From Flavipsychrobacter stenotrophus (lineage in GTDB: Bacteria; Bacteroidota; Bacteroidia; Chitinophagales; Chitinophagaceae): a DNA stretch of 64,000 nt. The DNA is taken from the NCBI RefSeq assembly GCF_002954265.1, contig NZ_PPSL01000006.1:310001-374000 (forward strand). The letters are read 5' to 3'. Each line of letters begins with the position of its first letter. The first letter of the stretch is position 1. Shown piece after piece: positions 9,166-18,510 of this stretch. The notes under the pieces were generated by a model. It was not told where the DNA came from, did not search any database, and saw nothing but the letters and a program-made list of their open reading frames with translations. A program made the translations under genes and the position numbers.

Positions 9166-10236
9166 ATGCCATCTATAAAAAAGCCAATAGACATCGTCAA
9201 ACAAGACGTGTTGAACATTTTCGAGATGCATAGCCAATTGCCCGAACCACTTCGTAATGCACATATTTTTATTACCGGCGGCACGGGCTTTTTAGGCTCA
9301 TGGCTCCTGGAGCTAATTTGCGGATTGAATGACCAGTTTGACTTTAAGATCAAGGCCACGATAGCCAGTAGATCAATGAGTAAGTTCATAAAGAGCCACC
9401 CTCATTTGGTAGCGCGCAAAGAGTTTACTTTTCAACCCAACGATGTAAGGAATCTCATTGAGCTACCTCACGATACCACGCATATTATTCATGCAGCGGC
9501 AACCTCAAGCAGAGACTTTTTTGCTAGTTTCCCAACTACTGCTTTTGAAAATAATGTAGACGCCACTCTGCAGATATTCAGACGAGCGGTTCAATTGGGC
9601 TCTATTCAGAATATACTGCTTGTTTCCTCATCTTTGGTTTACGGCAAACAGCCGGATGATGCATTAAGTATTGCTGAGGATTCGTTCGGTGGTGTGATCA
9701 ATCCCTTCGACACAAACTCGGTTTATGCAGAGTCGAAGAGAGCTTGCGAAGCAGCAGCAGCGGCATTCTTAACGGAAATGAAACTGCCTATTTCTATTGC
9801 ACGCCCATTTTCCTTTATTGGGCCTTACCAGTCTTTAGATCTGCCATGGGCTATAACCAATTTCATGCAGGAGGCCTTTAAAGGAGGACCGATAAACATT
9901 ATGACAGATGGATCGGTAGTCAGAAGTGCCATGTATGCTTCAGACTTTGCCAACTGGATATTGCACATAACAGCATATGCCCAACCTCGCGCTGTGTACA
10001 ATGTTGGCAGTCCTGAGCCGGTGAACCTTTTGTCTCTGGCAAAAATGATAAGTTCCTATTTCAAAGATGAGCCTAAGATCATAACATCATCGGGCAACAA
10101 TACTTTGGGTGGACGTAGAAATGTTGTCCCCAATGTATCTAAGGCCCAAAAAGAACTACAGCTAAAGATCACAGTGAATATGGAAGAAGCTGTAAGAAGA
10201 TCTATGGAATGGCATAGCACTAATCAATACCACTAA
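9166..10236 (+). CDS. NAD-dependent epimerase/dehydratase (SDR family)
   Basis: 356 aa extended short-chain dehydrogenase. NAD-binding GGTGFLG lies at about residues 39-45 and the catalytic YxxxK is YAESK. It is preceded by a Ser-rich LLVSSSLVYG strand. The substrate is probably an NDP-hexose. It lies in the same operon as the aldolase and ThDP enzyme. Confidence 0.85.
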   Translation: MPSIKKPIDIVKQDVLNIFEMHSQLPEPLRNAHIFITGGTGFLGSWLLELICGLNDQFDFKIKATIASRSMSKFIKSHPHLVARKEFTFQPNDVRNLIELPHDTTHIIHAAATSSRDFFASFPTTAFENNVDATLQIFRRAVQLGSIQNILLVSSSLVYGKQPDDALSIAEDSFGGVINPFDTNSVYAESKRACEAAAAAFLTEMKLPISIARPFSFIGPYQSLDLPWAITNFMQEAFKGGPINIMTDGSVVRSAMYASDFANWILHITAYAQPRAVYNVGSPEPVNLLSLAKMISSYFKDEPKIITSSGNNTLGGRRNVVPNVSKAQKELQLKITVNMEEAVRRSMEWHSTNQYH

Positions 10237-10283
10237 CTATTCTCCTTATCCCGGGCAATAGTATTAATACAACGACGAAACAA

Positions 10284-12110
10284 ATGATGATAAAAGTAAG
10301 TGATGCGATAGCGACTTTCCTCGAGAAAAACGGCATGACCCACCTGTTCGGTATAATAGGAGCAGGCAACGTCCACATTTTTGACTCGGTCTATCAAAAC
10401 GAAGCGCTGCAAATGGTTTGTGTACATCATGAACAGGCCGCGTGTATGGCAATGCAGACTTATTATCGTGCTTGCAATAAAGTAACTGCGTCTATCCTCA
10501 CTACAGGGGCAGGCTCAAGCAATGGCATTACAGGCGTACTGAGCGCATGGGCAGACTCCATTCCCTGCCTGGTGATTTCGGGAAATGAAAACTCCAAGTA
10601 CATTCCTGATAACAAACTTAGGATGTATGGTGTGCAGGGATACGACAGTTCCTTAATGGTAGAAAGTATTACTAAATATGCGGTTAGGGTCATGGACCCA
10701 AAGATGGCCGTTTATGAGTTAGAGAAGGCGCTGTGGATCGCATTAGATCAACGCCCCGGCCCTTGCTGGATAGACGTCCCAATGAATATCCAGTCTTCTT
10801 TTATCGAAGAGAGTGAGCTGTTGCATTTCATTCCGGAATCGCTTACAAATAATGAAGTAAAAAGTGAATTGCCCAAAGTAGTTTCATCAGTTCTTGACGA
10901 ACTGGTGACAGCAGAGCGCCCTGTTATCTGGTTAGGACATGGTATAAAATTAGCCGGGGGCGAGTCTCTGATAAAAGAACTGATGGATAAACTACCTGCT
11001 GCCTATCTGGTATCCTGGGCAGGTATTGACATGGTCGACTCCGACCACCCATTACTATATGGCCGGGCAGGTGTTTATGGCCAGAGAGCAGCCAATTTCA
11101 TTTTGCAGAATTGCGACTACTTATTGGCAATAGGAACCAGATTGGCCATACCCCAAGTGGGCTATGACATTACCGAACTTACCCGTGACGCTAAAATTAC
11201 CGTTGTAGATATTGACAAGACCGAACTAGAAAAATACAGCGCACGCTACAATACAACTATATGTGCTGATGCAAAAGACTTTATATCTGAGCTCTTACAA
11301 GCAATAAATACTACACCTATACAGTCCGGTATCTACACAAACTGGATCAACAGATGCAATAAATACAAGGCCGATTTCCCTTGGGTAGATAAAGAGCATG
11401 CAGACACAAACGGCTTTATCAATTCCTACCGATTTATGCAACGGCTCAATGATCATTTCAAGCCGGACCAGATCGTTGTAACCGACATGGGCACTGCACT
11501 ACTAAGTGGTCATCAGGTATTGAAAATAAAGCCAGGGCAACGGCTCATGACCTCAACAGGTCTTGGCGAAATGGGTTATGGATTACCGGCGGCTATTGGC
11601 GCATCGTTCGCAACAAACATGGGCGAAGTATTGTGCCTTAATTGCGATGGCGGGATGATGCTGAACCTGCAAGAACTACAGACAATTGCTCACTATAACT
11701 TACCCATCAAGATCATAGTGTTTAACAATGATGGGTACCTGATGATCAAGCACACGCAGAAAAACGTGGCACAGGGCAGGTATGCAGGAGTAGATAAGAA
11801 TTCCGGAGTATCATGTCCCGACTTCAGCCGGGTGGCATATGCGTTCAATTTCCCATCATGGCAAATAAGAATTTGGGAAGACTGCGACACTATGATAGAC
11901 GAATTTATGAATTGCAAAACGGCAGCTATTTGTGAAGTATTTATGGATCCCGAACAATTCTTTGTGCCTAAACTAGGGTTGTCGGTTCAAAAAGACGGCT
12001 CCCTTATTTCACCGCCACTCGAAGACCTATCTCCATTCCTCGATCGTGAAACGATGGAAAAAAATATGCTGTCGGGAATGCACCCGAAGTCAAAAAAAAT
12101 ACAACCATAA
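10284..12110 (+). CDS. Thiamine diphosphate-dependent enzyme (acetolactate synthase-like)
   Basis: 608 aa with the three-domain layout of acetohydroxyacid synthase/pyruvate oxidase relatives. The PYR-domain catalytic Glu is in VHHEQAA (Glu50). The ThDP/Mg motif is CDGG followed about 27 residues later by NN. Related flavoenzymes such as YerE attach a two-carbon unit from pyruvate to a keto-sugar in branched-chain sugar synthesis. That role is attractive here given the neighbouring epimerases, but it is an inference. It could equally make or use another alpha-keto acid. Confidence 0.8.
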   Translation: MMIKVSDAIATFLEKNGMTHLFGIIGAGNVHIFDSVYQNEALQMVCVHHEQAACMAMQTYYRACNKVTASILTTGAGSSNGITGVLSAWADSIPCLVISGNENSKYIPDNKLRMYGVQGYDSSLMVESITKYAVRVMDPKMAVYELEKALWIALDQRPGPCWIDVPMNIQSSFIEESELLHFIPESLTNNEVKSELPKVVSSVLDELVTAERPVIWLGHGIKLAGGESLIKELMDKLPAAYLVSWAGIDMVDSDHPLLYGRAGVYGQRAANFILQNCDYLLAIGTRLAIPQVGYDITELTRDAKITVVDIDKTELEKYSARYNTTICADAKDFISELLQAINTTPIQSGIYTNWINRCNKYKADFPWVDKEHADTNGFINSYRFMQRLNDHFKPDQIVVTDMGTALLSGHQVLKIKPGQRLMTSTGLGEMGYGLPAAIGASFATNMGEVLCLNCDGGMMLNLQELQTIAHYNLPIKIIVFNNDGYLMIKHTQKNVAQGRYAGVDKNSGVSCPDFSRVAYAFNFPSWQIRIWEDCDTMIDEFMNCKTAAICEVFMDPEQFFVPKLGLSVQKDGSLISPPLEDLSPFLDRETMEKNMLSGMHPKSKKIQP

Positions 12111-12119
12111 CTAATAGCT

Positions 12120-12165
12120 AAAAGAACAATTGCCGGACTTATAAAAAGCTGGCAATTGTTCTTTT
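12120..12165. terminator. Bidirectional terminator between convergent genes
   Basis: A perfect stem of about 15 bp (AAAAGAACAATTGCC against GGCAATTGTTCTTTT) with a 16-nt loop. It separates the ThDP gene from the convergent epimerase and overlaps the end of the latter. A/T runs flank both sides. Confidence 0.75.
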
Positions 12166-13179
12166 AAATCCTTCTTCCACCGTCACTTCAGGCAACCAAC
12201 CAAGCTGACTTACCTTTTCAATATCGGGAGAGTTTCGGTGAATAGGACTCTTTATGTAACCGGCATTATTGCTGGCGGGTATGTCAACGACAACCTTCAA
12301 CCCTAATTCCGGGTATAACGACACAAGGATATTTGATAATTCTAAAATACTGTGCTCCTCACCCGGGTTACCTACATTATATGCCTGCCCATCTACACCA
12401 TCAACCAGAACAGTAAGAAAGCCCAGTGTGGCATCTCTCAGGTAGCAAAACGGCCGTATGGCGCTGCCATCGCTATGGAGCACAATATCTTGCCTGTTGA
12501 CAATGTTAGATACCAGATCAGCAAAAACACGACCATCATTAAGCGCCATGCCCGGACCATAAGTATGAAATGGTCTGATGATCTTTGCCTTTACACCATA
12601 CTGATGGTGATAACTCACACATATGTTTTCTCCCATTCGCTTGCTCTCACCATAACAAGCTCTCACATTCGCACAATTCAGGTAGCCAAACGTGTCTTCC
12701 TTTATGGGTATCTGATCTTCCCTCACTTCTCCATATACCTCTCCCGAACTGAAATATAGAAAAGAGTCCACATTATTCTTTACTGCTATCTTCATCAGAT
12801 TGATCGTCCCTAGCACATTAGCACTCAGCGTTCCTACAGGGTCAATGCCATAATATTTAGGGCTGGCCTGGCTGGCAGCATGAATGATGAAATCTACCTT
12901 ATCCTCTATCTCAAACGACTCACTCACATCCTGCACAACGATCTTCAAATTGGGGCTCGATAATAAATGAGCAAAGCGGGTTTCTGCTTTTTGTTTGTTC
13001 CTAACTATCGCGATCACTTTGGTATTAAAAGAGTCAGCCAACGCCATAAACGTCTCCACAAGATAAGCAGGTAAAAAACCGTTAGCGCCCGATATGAGAA
13101 CAGTCTTACCTGCGAATTTATCCCACTTTTGAAACTGGGAAATGATGAGATCAATGTCTTCTTTTATTATTGCATTCAA
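12139..13179 (-). CDS. NAD-dependent sugar epimerase/dehydratase
   Basis: 346 aa extended SDR. The NAD-binding loop is SGANGFLPAYL, catalytic YxxxK is YGESK, and RPFHTYGPGM is typical of dTDP-glucose 4,6-dehydratase/UDP-glucuronate decarboxylase relatives. It is on the opposite strand from the preceding cluster but shares its theme. The exact substrate is not visible. Confidence 0.85.
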   Translation of the reverse strand: MNAIIKEDIDLIISQFQKWDKFAGKTVLISGANGFLPAYLVETFMALADSFNTKVIAIVRNKQKAETRFAHLLSSPNLKIVVQDVSESFEIEDKVDFIIHAASQASPKYYGIDPVGTLSANVLGTINLMKIAVKNNVDSFLYFSSGEVYGEVREDQIPIKEDTFGYLNCANVRACYGESKRMGENICVSYHHQYGVKAKIIRPFHTYGPGMALNDGRVFADLVSNIVNRQDIVLHSDGSAIRPFCYLRDATLGFLTVLVDGVDGQAYNVGNPGEEHSILELSNILVSLYPELGLKVVVDIPASNNAGYIKSPIHRNSPDIEKVSQLGWLPEVTVEEGFKRTIASFL

Positions 13180-13328
13180 GGCACCGTAAATTTAAATTCA
13201 AGTATAAATGTAGCGCTTATTAAGGGTTTATTATATCACCTCTCGTAACGCATCTTATTAGCAAATGACTATAAAATATACTATTTTCGGGCATTATTGT
13301 TTGGGATAGAACTGATAATAAAATACTT

Positions 13329-14270
13329 ATGAAAAAACACATTTCAGTTATTACACCATGCTATAACGAGGAAGGCAATGTTGCTTTACTGGTTGAAGCT
13401 ATCGGTAAGATATTTGACCATCTACCCCAATACACATACGAACACGTTTTAATAGACAATTGTTCAGTTGACAAAACACCCGAGATATTACGTGAAATTG
13501 CTGCAGTAAATAAACACGTAAAAGTTATACTTAATGAGCGCAATTTCGGCTGGATACGTTCCCCTTTTCACGGATTGATCCAATGCTATGGCGACGCCGT
13601 CATATACATGGTATCAGACTTTCAGGAACCGCCTGAAATGATCCCGAAATTTCTTGAAAAGTGGGAAGAAGGTTATAAGATAGTCATAGGTATCAAAGAG
13701 CAAAGCAAGGAAAACCCGGTAATGTTCGCAATAAGATCCTTCTTCTATAAGATACTGGCCAGCGCTTCCGACGGAGAGCCAACCATAAAGAACTTCACAG
13801 GATTCGGATTATACGATCAGAAATTCATCAAAATAGTTCGTGGGCTTGATGATCAGTATCCCTACCTGAGAGGCCTGGTATCTGAACTGGGTTTCAGAAG
13901 ATATGAAATACCTTATGTGCAGCCCGATCGTTTTGCAGGAAAGACCAGTTCTAATTTTTTCAGGCTGTATGATGTGGCCATGCTGGGCTTCACCAATCAC
14001 TCAAAATTACCACTACGCATCTCAGCCTTTATAGGCTTTTTCTCGGCCATCATCAGCCTGTTGATGGGGGTTGGTTATCTTATCTACAAACTCATTTTCT
14101 GGAACTGGTTCGAGGTAGGCCTGGCACCATTGGTTATAGGCGTATTCTTCTTTTCCTCAGTGCAGCTGTTCTTCATTGGCATTATTGGCGAGTACATAGG
14201 CGCCATTAATACACAGGTGAGAAAGCGCCCATTGGTAATAGAACGGGAACGACTAAATTTCGACGAATGA
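13329..14270 (+). CDS. Family 2 glycosyltransferase, DPM1/GtrB type
   Basis: 313 aa. The GT2 domain starts ISVITPCYNEEGN, with an acidic MVSDFQEPPE standing in for the usual D-D-D-x-Q-x-P-P-E pattern of GtrB/polyprenyl-phosphate transferases. Two membrane helices follow at about residues 230-255 and 265-290. Such enzymes load a sugar onto undecaprenyl phosphate at the inner membrane. The gene is divergent from the epimerase at 12139 across a 149-bp gap. Confidence 0.85.
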   Translation: MKKHISVITPCYNEEGNVALLVEAIGKIFDHLPQYTYEHVLIDNCSVDKTPEILREIAAVNKHVKVILNERNFGWIRSPFHGLIQCYGDAVIYMVSDFQEPPEMIPKFLEKWEEGYKIVIGIKEQSKENPVMFAIRSFFYKILASASDGEPTIKNFTGFGLYDQKFIKIVRGLDDQYPYLRGLVSELGFRRYEIPYVQPDRFAGKTSSNFFRLYDVAMLGFTNHSKLPLRISAFIGFFSAIISLLMGVGYLIYKLIFWNWFEVGLAPLVIGVFFFSSVQLFFIGIIGEYIGAINTQVRKRPLVIERERLNFDE

Positions 14271-14283
14271 CCCTGCAAGTAGT

Positions 14284-14316
14284 TCAAAAGATCATGTCAA
14301 TGACAAGATCTTTTGA
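14284..14316. terminator. Bidirectional terminator
   Basis: A 10-bp inverted repeat TCAAAAGATC/GATCTTTTGA between the convergent glycosyltransferase and FkbM genes. It overlaps the last codons of the latter. Confidence 0.6.
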
Positions 14317-15230
14317 GCATGTTTTTCAGGGTGGAGAAAGAAATAGTTTGTCTCCGTTGTTGCTTCAGTCACTTCCTTTACAGGGCGCAACCTGCCGTTA
14401 TGCGCAGTGTAACAGTTATAGCCAAACTGGCCGAAAAACGATATGATGTCATTGGGGTGGTAATTGAATTTTGCCGCCCACTTCCTCAGCATTTCGGTAA
14501 AAATTATAGGCTTGTGCTTTTCAAAAGTATCCTTGCCGCCTTTGTAAACCATTAGTTCAGCACCCTCCACATCACACTTAATAAAGTCCAGTTGCGCGAT
14601 ACCGTTCTCTGCTATGTAATTGTCAATGGTGTTCGCCTGGCACTCCAGTTTCACCATGCCGCTGTTTTCAGTTATATTAACTGACGATGAAGCTCCGGTA
14701 ATAGTAGGAGAATAATAAAAAGTGAGTTTACTTATCGTATCAGAGAATGCAAAATTATTCAATGTAATATTGGAGGCATTGTTATTTTCGGTATTCCGCT
14801 TCAGTTGGGCATACGTCTCAGGTATAGGCTCAAATGAGTAAATAGAGGAAGAAGGCAATTTCTTAGATAGATGATTAGAATACCAGCCAATGTTAGCCCC
14901 TATATCAAATATCACGTCTTTATCACTTACCAGCTTATACAGCATCTCAGAATCTTCCAACTCATATTGATCAAAATTGAAGGTATCAACAGGTGTGATA
15001 CGCTTATCGAGTACATCAACATAGAACTTTACACCACCGGGATGAAGGTCTGTTTTACGTGAAGTGAAAATAACATTACCGTCCTCGATCTCTATCTTGG
15101 CGATCTCGGTACTGCCTAAAATTTCTGAAAAGTCAAATAATACCTTATGGTATTCATGCATTTTATTGATAAAATCGGCCTTGGTTAACTCGCTGTTTTT
15201 ATATGCAGTTTTGGTTTCCTTAATACTCAT
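14292..15230 (-). CDS. FkbM family SAM-dependent methyltransferase
   Basis: 312 aa. The SAM-binding motif FDIGANIGWYS and the downstream LDFIKCDVEGAE motif are those of FkbM-type methyltransferases. These O-methylate sugars or other small molecules and often sit in polysaccharide clusters. About 85 N-terminal residues of unknown role precede the Rossmann domain. Confidence 0.85.
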   Translation of the reverse strand: MSIKETKTAYKNSELTKADFINKMHEYHKVLFDFSEILGSTEIAKIEIEDGNVIFTSRKTDLHPGGVKFYVDVLDKRITPVDTFNFDQYELEDSEMLYKLVSDKDVIFDIGANIGWYSNHLSKKLPSSSIYSFEPIPETYAQLKRNTENNNASNITLNNFAFSDTISKLTFYYSPTITGASSSVNITENSGMVKLECQANTIDNYIAENGIAQLDFIKCDVEGAELMVYKGGKDTFEKHKPIIFTEMLRKWAAKFNYHPNDIISFFGQFGYNCYTAHNGRLRPVKEVTEATTETNYFFLHPEKHAQKILSLT

Positions 15231-15350
15231 TTTTTAGTTTTTACTTACCCTTTACCAATTCAGCCACCTTCCATTCAAATCCCGACAAAGATATAGATTG
15301 CAGCCATTTTATCATATGCTACCCTCACTATTTCATATATCTATCTTACG

Positions 15351-16970
15351 CTACACCACCCTATTCAACTGCACCGTCAACCTCGACTCTTCAATATCTA
15401 ATTCATCCTGTAGTTTTTTGAGGATGGTACTGCTGGCGGCGTCTTCTTTATGCATATCTACCAAAAGCGCTCGCTCAAAGTCTAGTAGCGCTTTCTGGAC
15501 GTTGGCGTATTGCACGTAGAGATCAGTAACTGATGTCTGATTTTCCTGTGCACCCTCTACAGCTGCATGTACACCACCTGCCAGCTTTACACGGGCAGTG
15601 TACTTATTGCGTAACCTTCTTATCACCCGGTCGTCATTGTCTTTAGTGTTGAGCTGTCCATCTATGAATGCCACTACCTGTAGTGCCAGCATTCTTCTTA
15701 CTTTCTTTTCCTCATCTACCTGCCGAGAATCATCGTTAGAGATGTTGAGCAGTTTTATAAGGAAGGGAAGGGACAAACCCTGAACTACCAGCGTAAAGAA
15801 TATCACACAGAAGGTGATGAACAGTATCATATTGCGCTGCGGAAAATCATCGCCATTATTCAACGCCAATGGAATGGCCAAAGCTGCCGCCAGCGATACC
15901 ACCCCTCTCATCCCCGTCCAGGAAATAACAGTTACATAGCGCCAATCTATTTTTCGGGTGTCGCGCAGTCCCTTCTTACTGAGCCACACCGGTATATAAG
16001 CTCCGGGAAACACCCACAATATTCTTACTACTATGGCTACTGCCGTTATCAACAAACCGTATCCCAGCGCATCTAACAGCGACTTTTTCTCGATATTCGA
16101 TATAATGCCCGGCAACTGCATACCTATCAAAATGAATACAAAACCATTGAGTAAGAACTCTATAGTATTCCAGAAAGAGCTGGTTTGTATACGGGTTTGG
16201 AAAGAGAAGGCCTCAGGTGAACGGAACGAGACAAACAGCCCAGCGGCTACTACCGACAACACCCCCGACATATGAAAATGCTCTGCAAGCAGATACGCCG
16301 AATACGGAGTAAGTAAAGTAAGGGCTACTTCAAGTGTAACATTGTCTTTGATACGACGCAATGCCCATAACAACAACCACCCTATCAACACCCCAATTGC
16401 TAACCCTCCGCTGGCTATCCATATAAATTGCAGGCTGGCTTTCCAGAAGATAAAACCGCCGGTTACCATGCTGAGAATAGCGTATCTGTACGCCACCAGT
16501 GCCGATGCATCATTGAGCAAGCTCTCACCCTCTAATATAGTTACCACCCTCTTGTTTAGGTTGAGTCCCTTAGTAATGGAAGTAGCTGCCATAGCATCGG
16601 GAGGGGAAATAACGGCACCCAATATAAACCCTAACTGCCACGAGAAACCCGGTATAAAATAATGGGCAACAGCGGCAATAGCAATTGTGGTGAAGAACAC
16701 CAACCCGGTAGACAGCGATATCACCGCTCCCTTTTCCGCCTTTACATCATGCCAGGAAAGTTTCCATGAAGCTGTAAAAAGCAGCGGTGGAAGAAATATA
16801 AGAAATACAGTATCCGGTTTTAAGTCTACATCAGGTAGCTGGGGAGTAAACCCGATGACCAGACCCGCTACCACCAGCATAATGGACTGTGGGATCTTTA
16901 ACCGCTCTACAATAGCAGAAAAGACCACCAGAACCACCAACAGAAATATTATGATCTCAATAGTAGGCAT
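15351..16970 (-). CDS. CPA1 family Na+/H+ antiporter
   Basis: 539 aa with about 12 membrane helices followed by a cytoplasmic C-terminal tail of some 130 residues. The ion-binding motifs ISPPDA (121-126) and ESLLNDAS (149-156) are those of NhaP/NHE-type sodium/proton exchangers. It is a monocistronic-looking gene; the tail is charged and probably regulatory. Confidence 0.85.
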   Translation of the reverse strand: MPTIEIIIFLLVVLVVFSAIVERLKIPQSIMLVVAGLVIGFTPQLPDVDLKPDTVFLIFLPPLLFTASWKLSWHDVKAEKGAVISLSTGLVFFTTIAIAAVAHYFIPGFSWQLGFILGAVISPPDAMAATSITKGLNLNKRVVTILEGESLLNDASALVAYRYAILSMVTGGFIFWKASLQFIWIASGGLAIGVLIGWLLLWALRRIKDNVTLEVALTLLTPYSAYLLAEHFHMSGVLSVVAAGLFVSFRSPEAFSFQTRIQTSSFWNTIEFLLNGFVFILIGMQLPGIISNIEKKSLLDALGYGLLITAVAIVVRILWVFPGAYIPVWLSKKGLRDTRKIDWRYVTVISWTGMRGVVSLAAALAIPLALNNGDDFPQRNMILFITFCVIFFTLVVQGLSLPFLIKLLNISNDDSRQVDEEKKVRRMLALQVVAFIDGQLNTKDNDDRVIRRLRNKYTARVKLAGGVHAAVEGAQENQTSVTDLYVQYANVQKALLDFERALLVDMHKEDAASSTILKKLQDELDIEESRLTVQLNRVV

Positions 16971-17074
16971 ATGGTCAAAGTTAGGCTAACCCAATAAGAT
17001 AAATATCAGGCCCGTTGTAAGTTAAAAGTCAAAAGACATGGGCTTGGTGCACTTTAACCTTTTGGCAGACAGTC

Positions 17075-17365
17075 TTAACTACCCACTATCAACAGGCTAC
17101 TTCTTACCGATTCATCTTTGAGGTGCAGAAATGCCTTCCGGTCAGCATCATGCTTAAATGCTTCAAAATCTGTGTCTGATTCAAAACTTATCAGGTGGAT
17201 CTCGTAGGGCACTTCAACATGCGCCTCTATTACCTGCCCGGGACGGGTGCGCAGCATCAGCTGGCCATTGTATTTTGCTATGATGGGAATAGCAATGCGT
17301 TCAAATTCATCAAAGACCGATTCTTTACCGGCCACTATGTAAATGAGCTGTGTAATGAAAATCAT
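17075..17365 (-). CDS. DUF1330-like small protein
   Basis: 96 aa single alpha/beta (ferredoxin-like dimeric) domain. The pattern of a hydrophobic first strand, a helix with FDEFE, then YEIHLISFESDTDFEAF resembles DUF1330/dimeric alpha-beta barrel proteins. The function is unknown. Confidence 0.65.
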   Translation of the reverse strand: MIFITQLIYIVAGKESVFDEFERIAIPIIAKYNGQLMLRTRPGQVIEAHVEVPYEIHLISFESDTDFEAFKHDADRKAFLHLKDESVRSSLLIVGS

Positions 17366-17424
17366 GGTGCAATTTTAGAAAGATAAATTTACTTAATTTA
17401 TCTAAATAAAATGCCCCAGACAAT

Positions 17425-18510
17425 TCAAAACAAAGACAATTGCTGATTTTTCACTCTTCTGAAATCACTCACATTATATTCCATCTTTGCCTGATTGAGA
17501 CCATATTTTTTGGTGTATAACTTGAACTGGGTCTTTATCAGTTCAGCAAATTTACCATCACCTACTATCCTATTTCCCCAGCGGCTATCGTTTACATTGC
17601 CATCGTGACATTCCTCAATCTGGTGCCACACTTTGGCAGCACGATCTGGGAAGGCTTTTTCAAGCCAATCTTTAAAGATGGGCCCAACCGCACCATTGAG
17701 TCGGACGACTGTATATCCCGCCCACCTGGCACCACTCTCACTGGCGGCCTTCAGCACATCGTGCATATGCATATCGTTCAGGCCTGGTATCAGCGGAGCA
17801 TTCATTATACCCGTAGGAATACCTGCTTTGGCCATAGTCTCTACAACCTTTAGCCTGCTGCGGTACGATGCAGTTCTTGGCTCCAGTACCCTGCGCAGGT
17901 CTTCATCGAGCGAGGTTATAGAAGAGAAGACTCTCACGAGGTTGAGCCTTGCCAGGTCTTGAATGATGTCAATATCGCGCAACACCAATGCATTTTTACT
18001 GAGTATACCCACAGGGTTACGGTATTCCAGGCACACCTCCAGCAGCTGCCGGGTAATCCGCATCTTGCGCTCTATGGGCTGATAACAATCTGTATTACCA
18101 GACAATGATATAGGCGCCGGCACCCAGTTTTTATTATCAAAGAACTTACGCAGCAATGCAGGTGCATTTTTCTTTACCACGATACGACTTTCAAAATCGA
18201 GCCCGGCACTATAGCCCCAGTATTCATGAGAATTGCGGGCATAGCAATAGATACAGCCATGCTCGCACCCCTGGTAAGGATTGGCAGAGTATAGCATACC
18301 TACATCGGGACTGGTTACCTTATTGACAAGCGTTTTGCTATCGTCATATATATATTGTGTCTTGCGCTCATCGTGCTCCCAGTCGTCTATACCCTCTACA
18401 TGCTCCTGCACATACTGCCCTTTCAAAAACCTGTTCTTAGGATTGAACTGTGCTCCCCTGCCTTTTTCGAATCTATCGTTAGCTTCCTGGTTGATCATCG
18501 TGCGCTGCAT
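17425..18510 (-). CDS. Radical SAM protein (PA0069/Rv2578c, SplB-like)
   Basis: 361 aa. The [4Fe-4S]-binding motif CEHGCIYC places cysteines at 82, 86 and 89, and NPYQGCEHGC is typical of the PA0069 family related to spore photoproduct lyase. The substrate is unknown. Its start codon directly abuts the stop of the upstream Y-family polymerase, suggesting one transcript and perhaps a shared DNA-damage context. A second Met at residue 5 is an alternative start. Confidence 0.8.
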   Translation of the reverse strand: MQRTMINQEANDRFEKGRGAQFNPKNRFLKGQYVQEHVEGIDDWEHDERKTQYIYDDSKTLVNKVTSPDVGMLYSANPYQGCEHGCIYCYARNSHEYWGYSAGLDFESRIVVKKNAPALLRKFFDNKNWVPAPISLSGNTDCYQPIERKMRITRQLLEVCLEYRNPVGILSKNALVLRDIDIIQDLARLNLVRVFSSITSLDEDLRRVLEPRTASYRSRLKVVETMAKAGIPTGIMNAPLIPGLNDMHMHDVLKAASESGARWAGYTVVRLNGAVGPIFKDWLEKAFPDRAAKVWHQIEECHDGNVNDSRWGNRIVGDGKFAELIKTQFKLYTKKYGLNQAKMEYNVSDFRRVKNQQLSLF

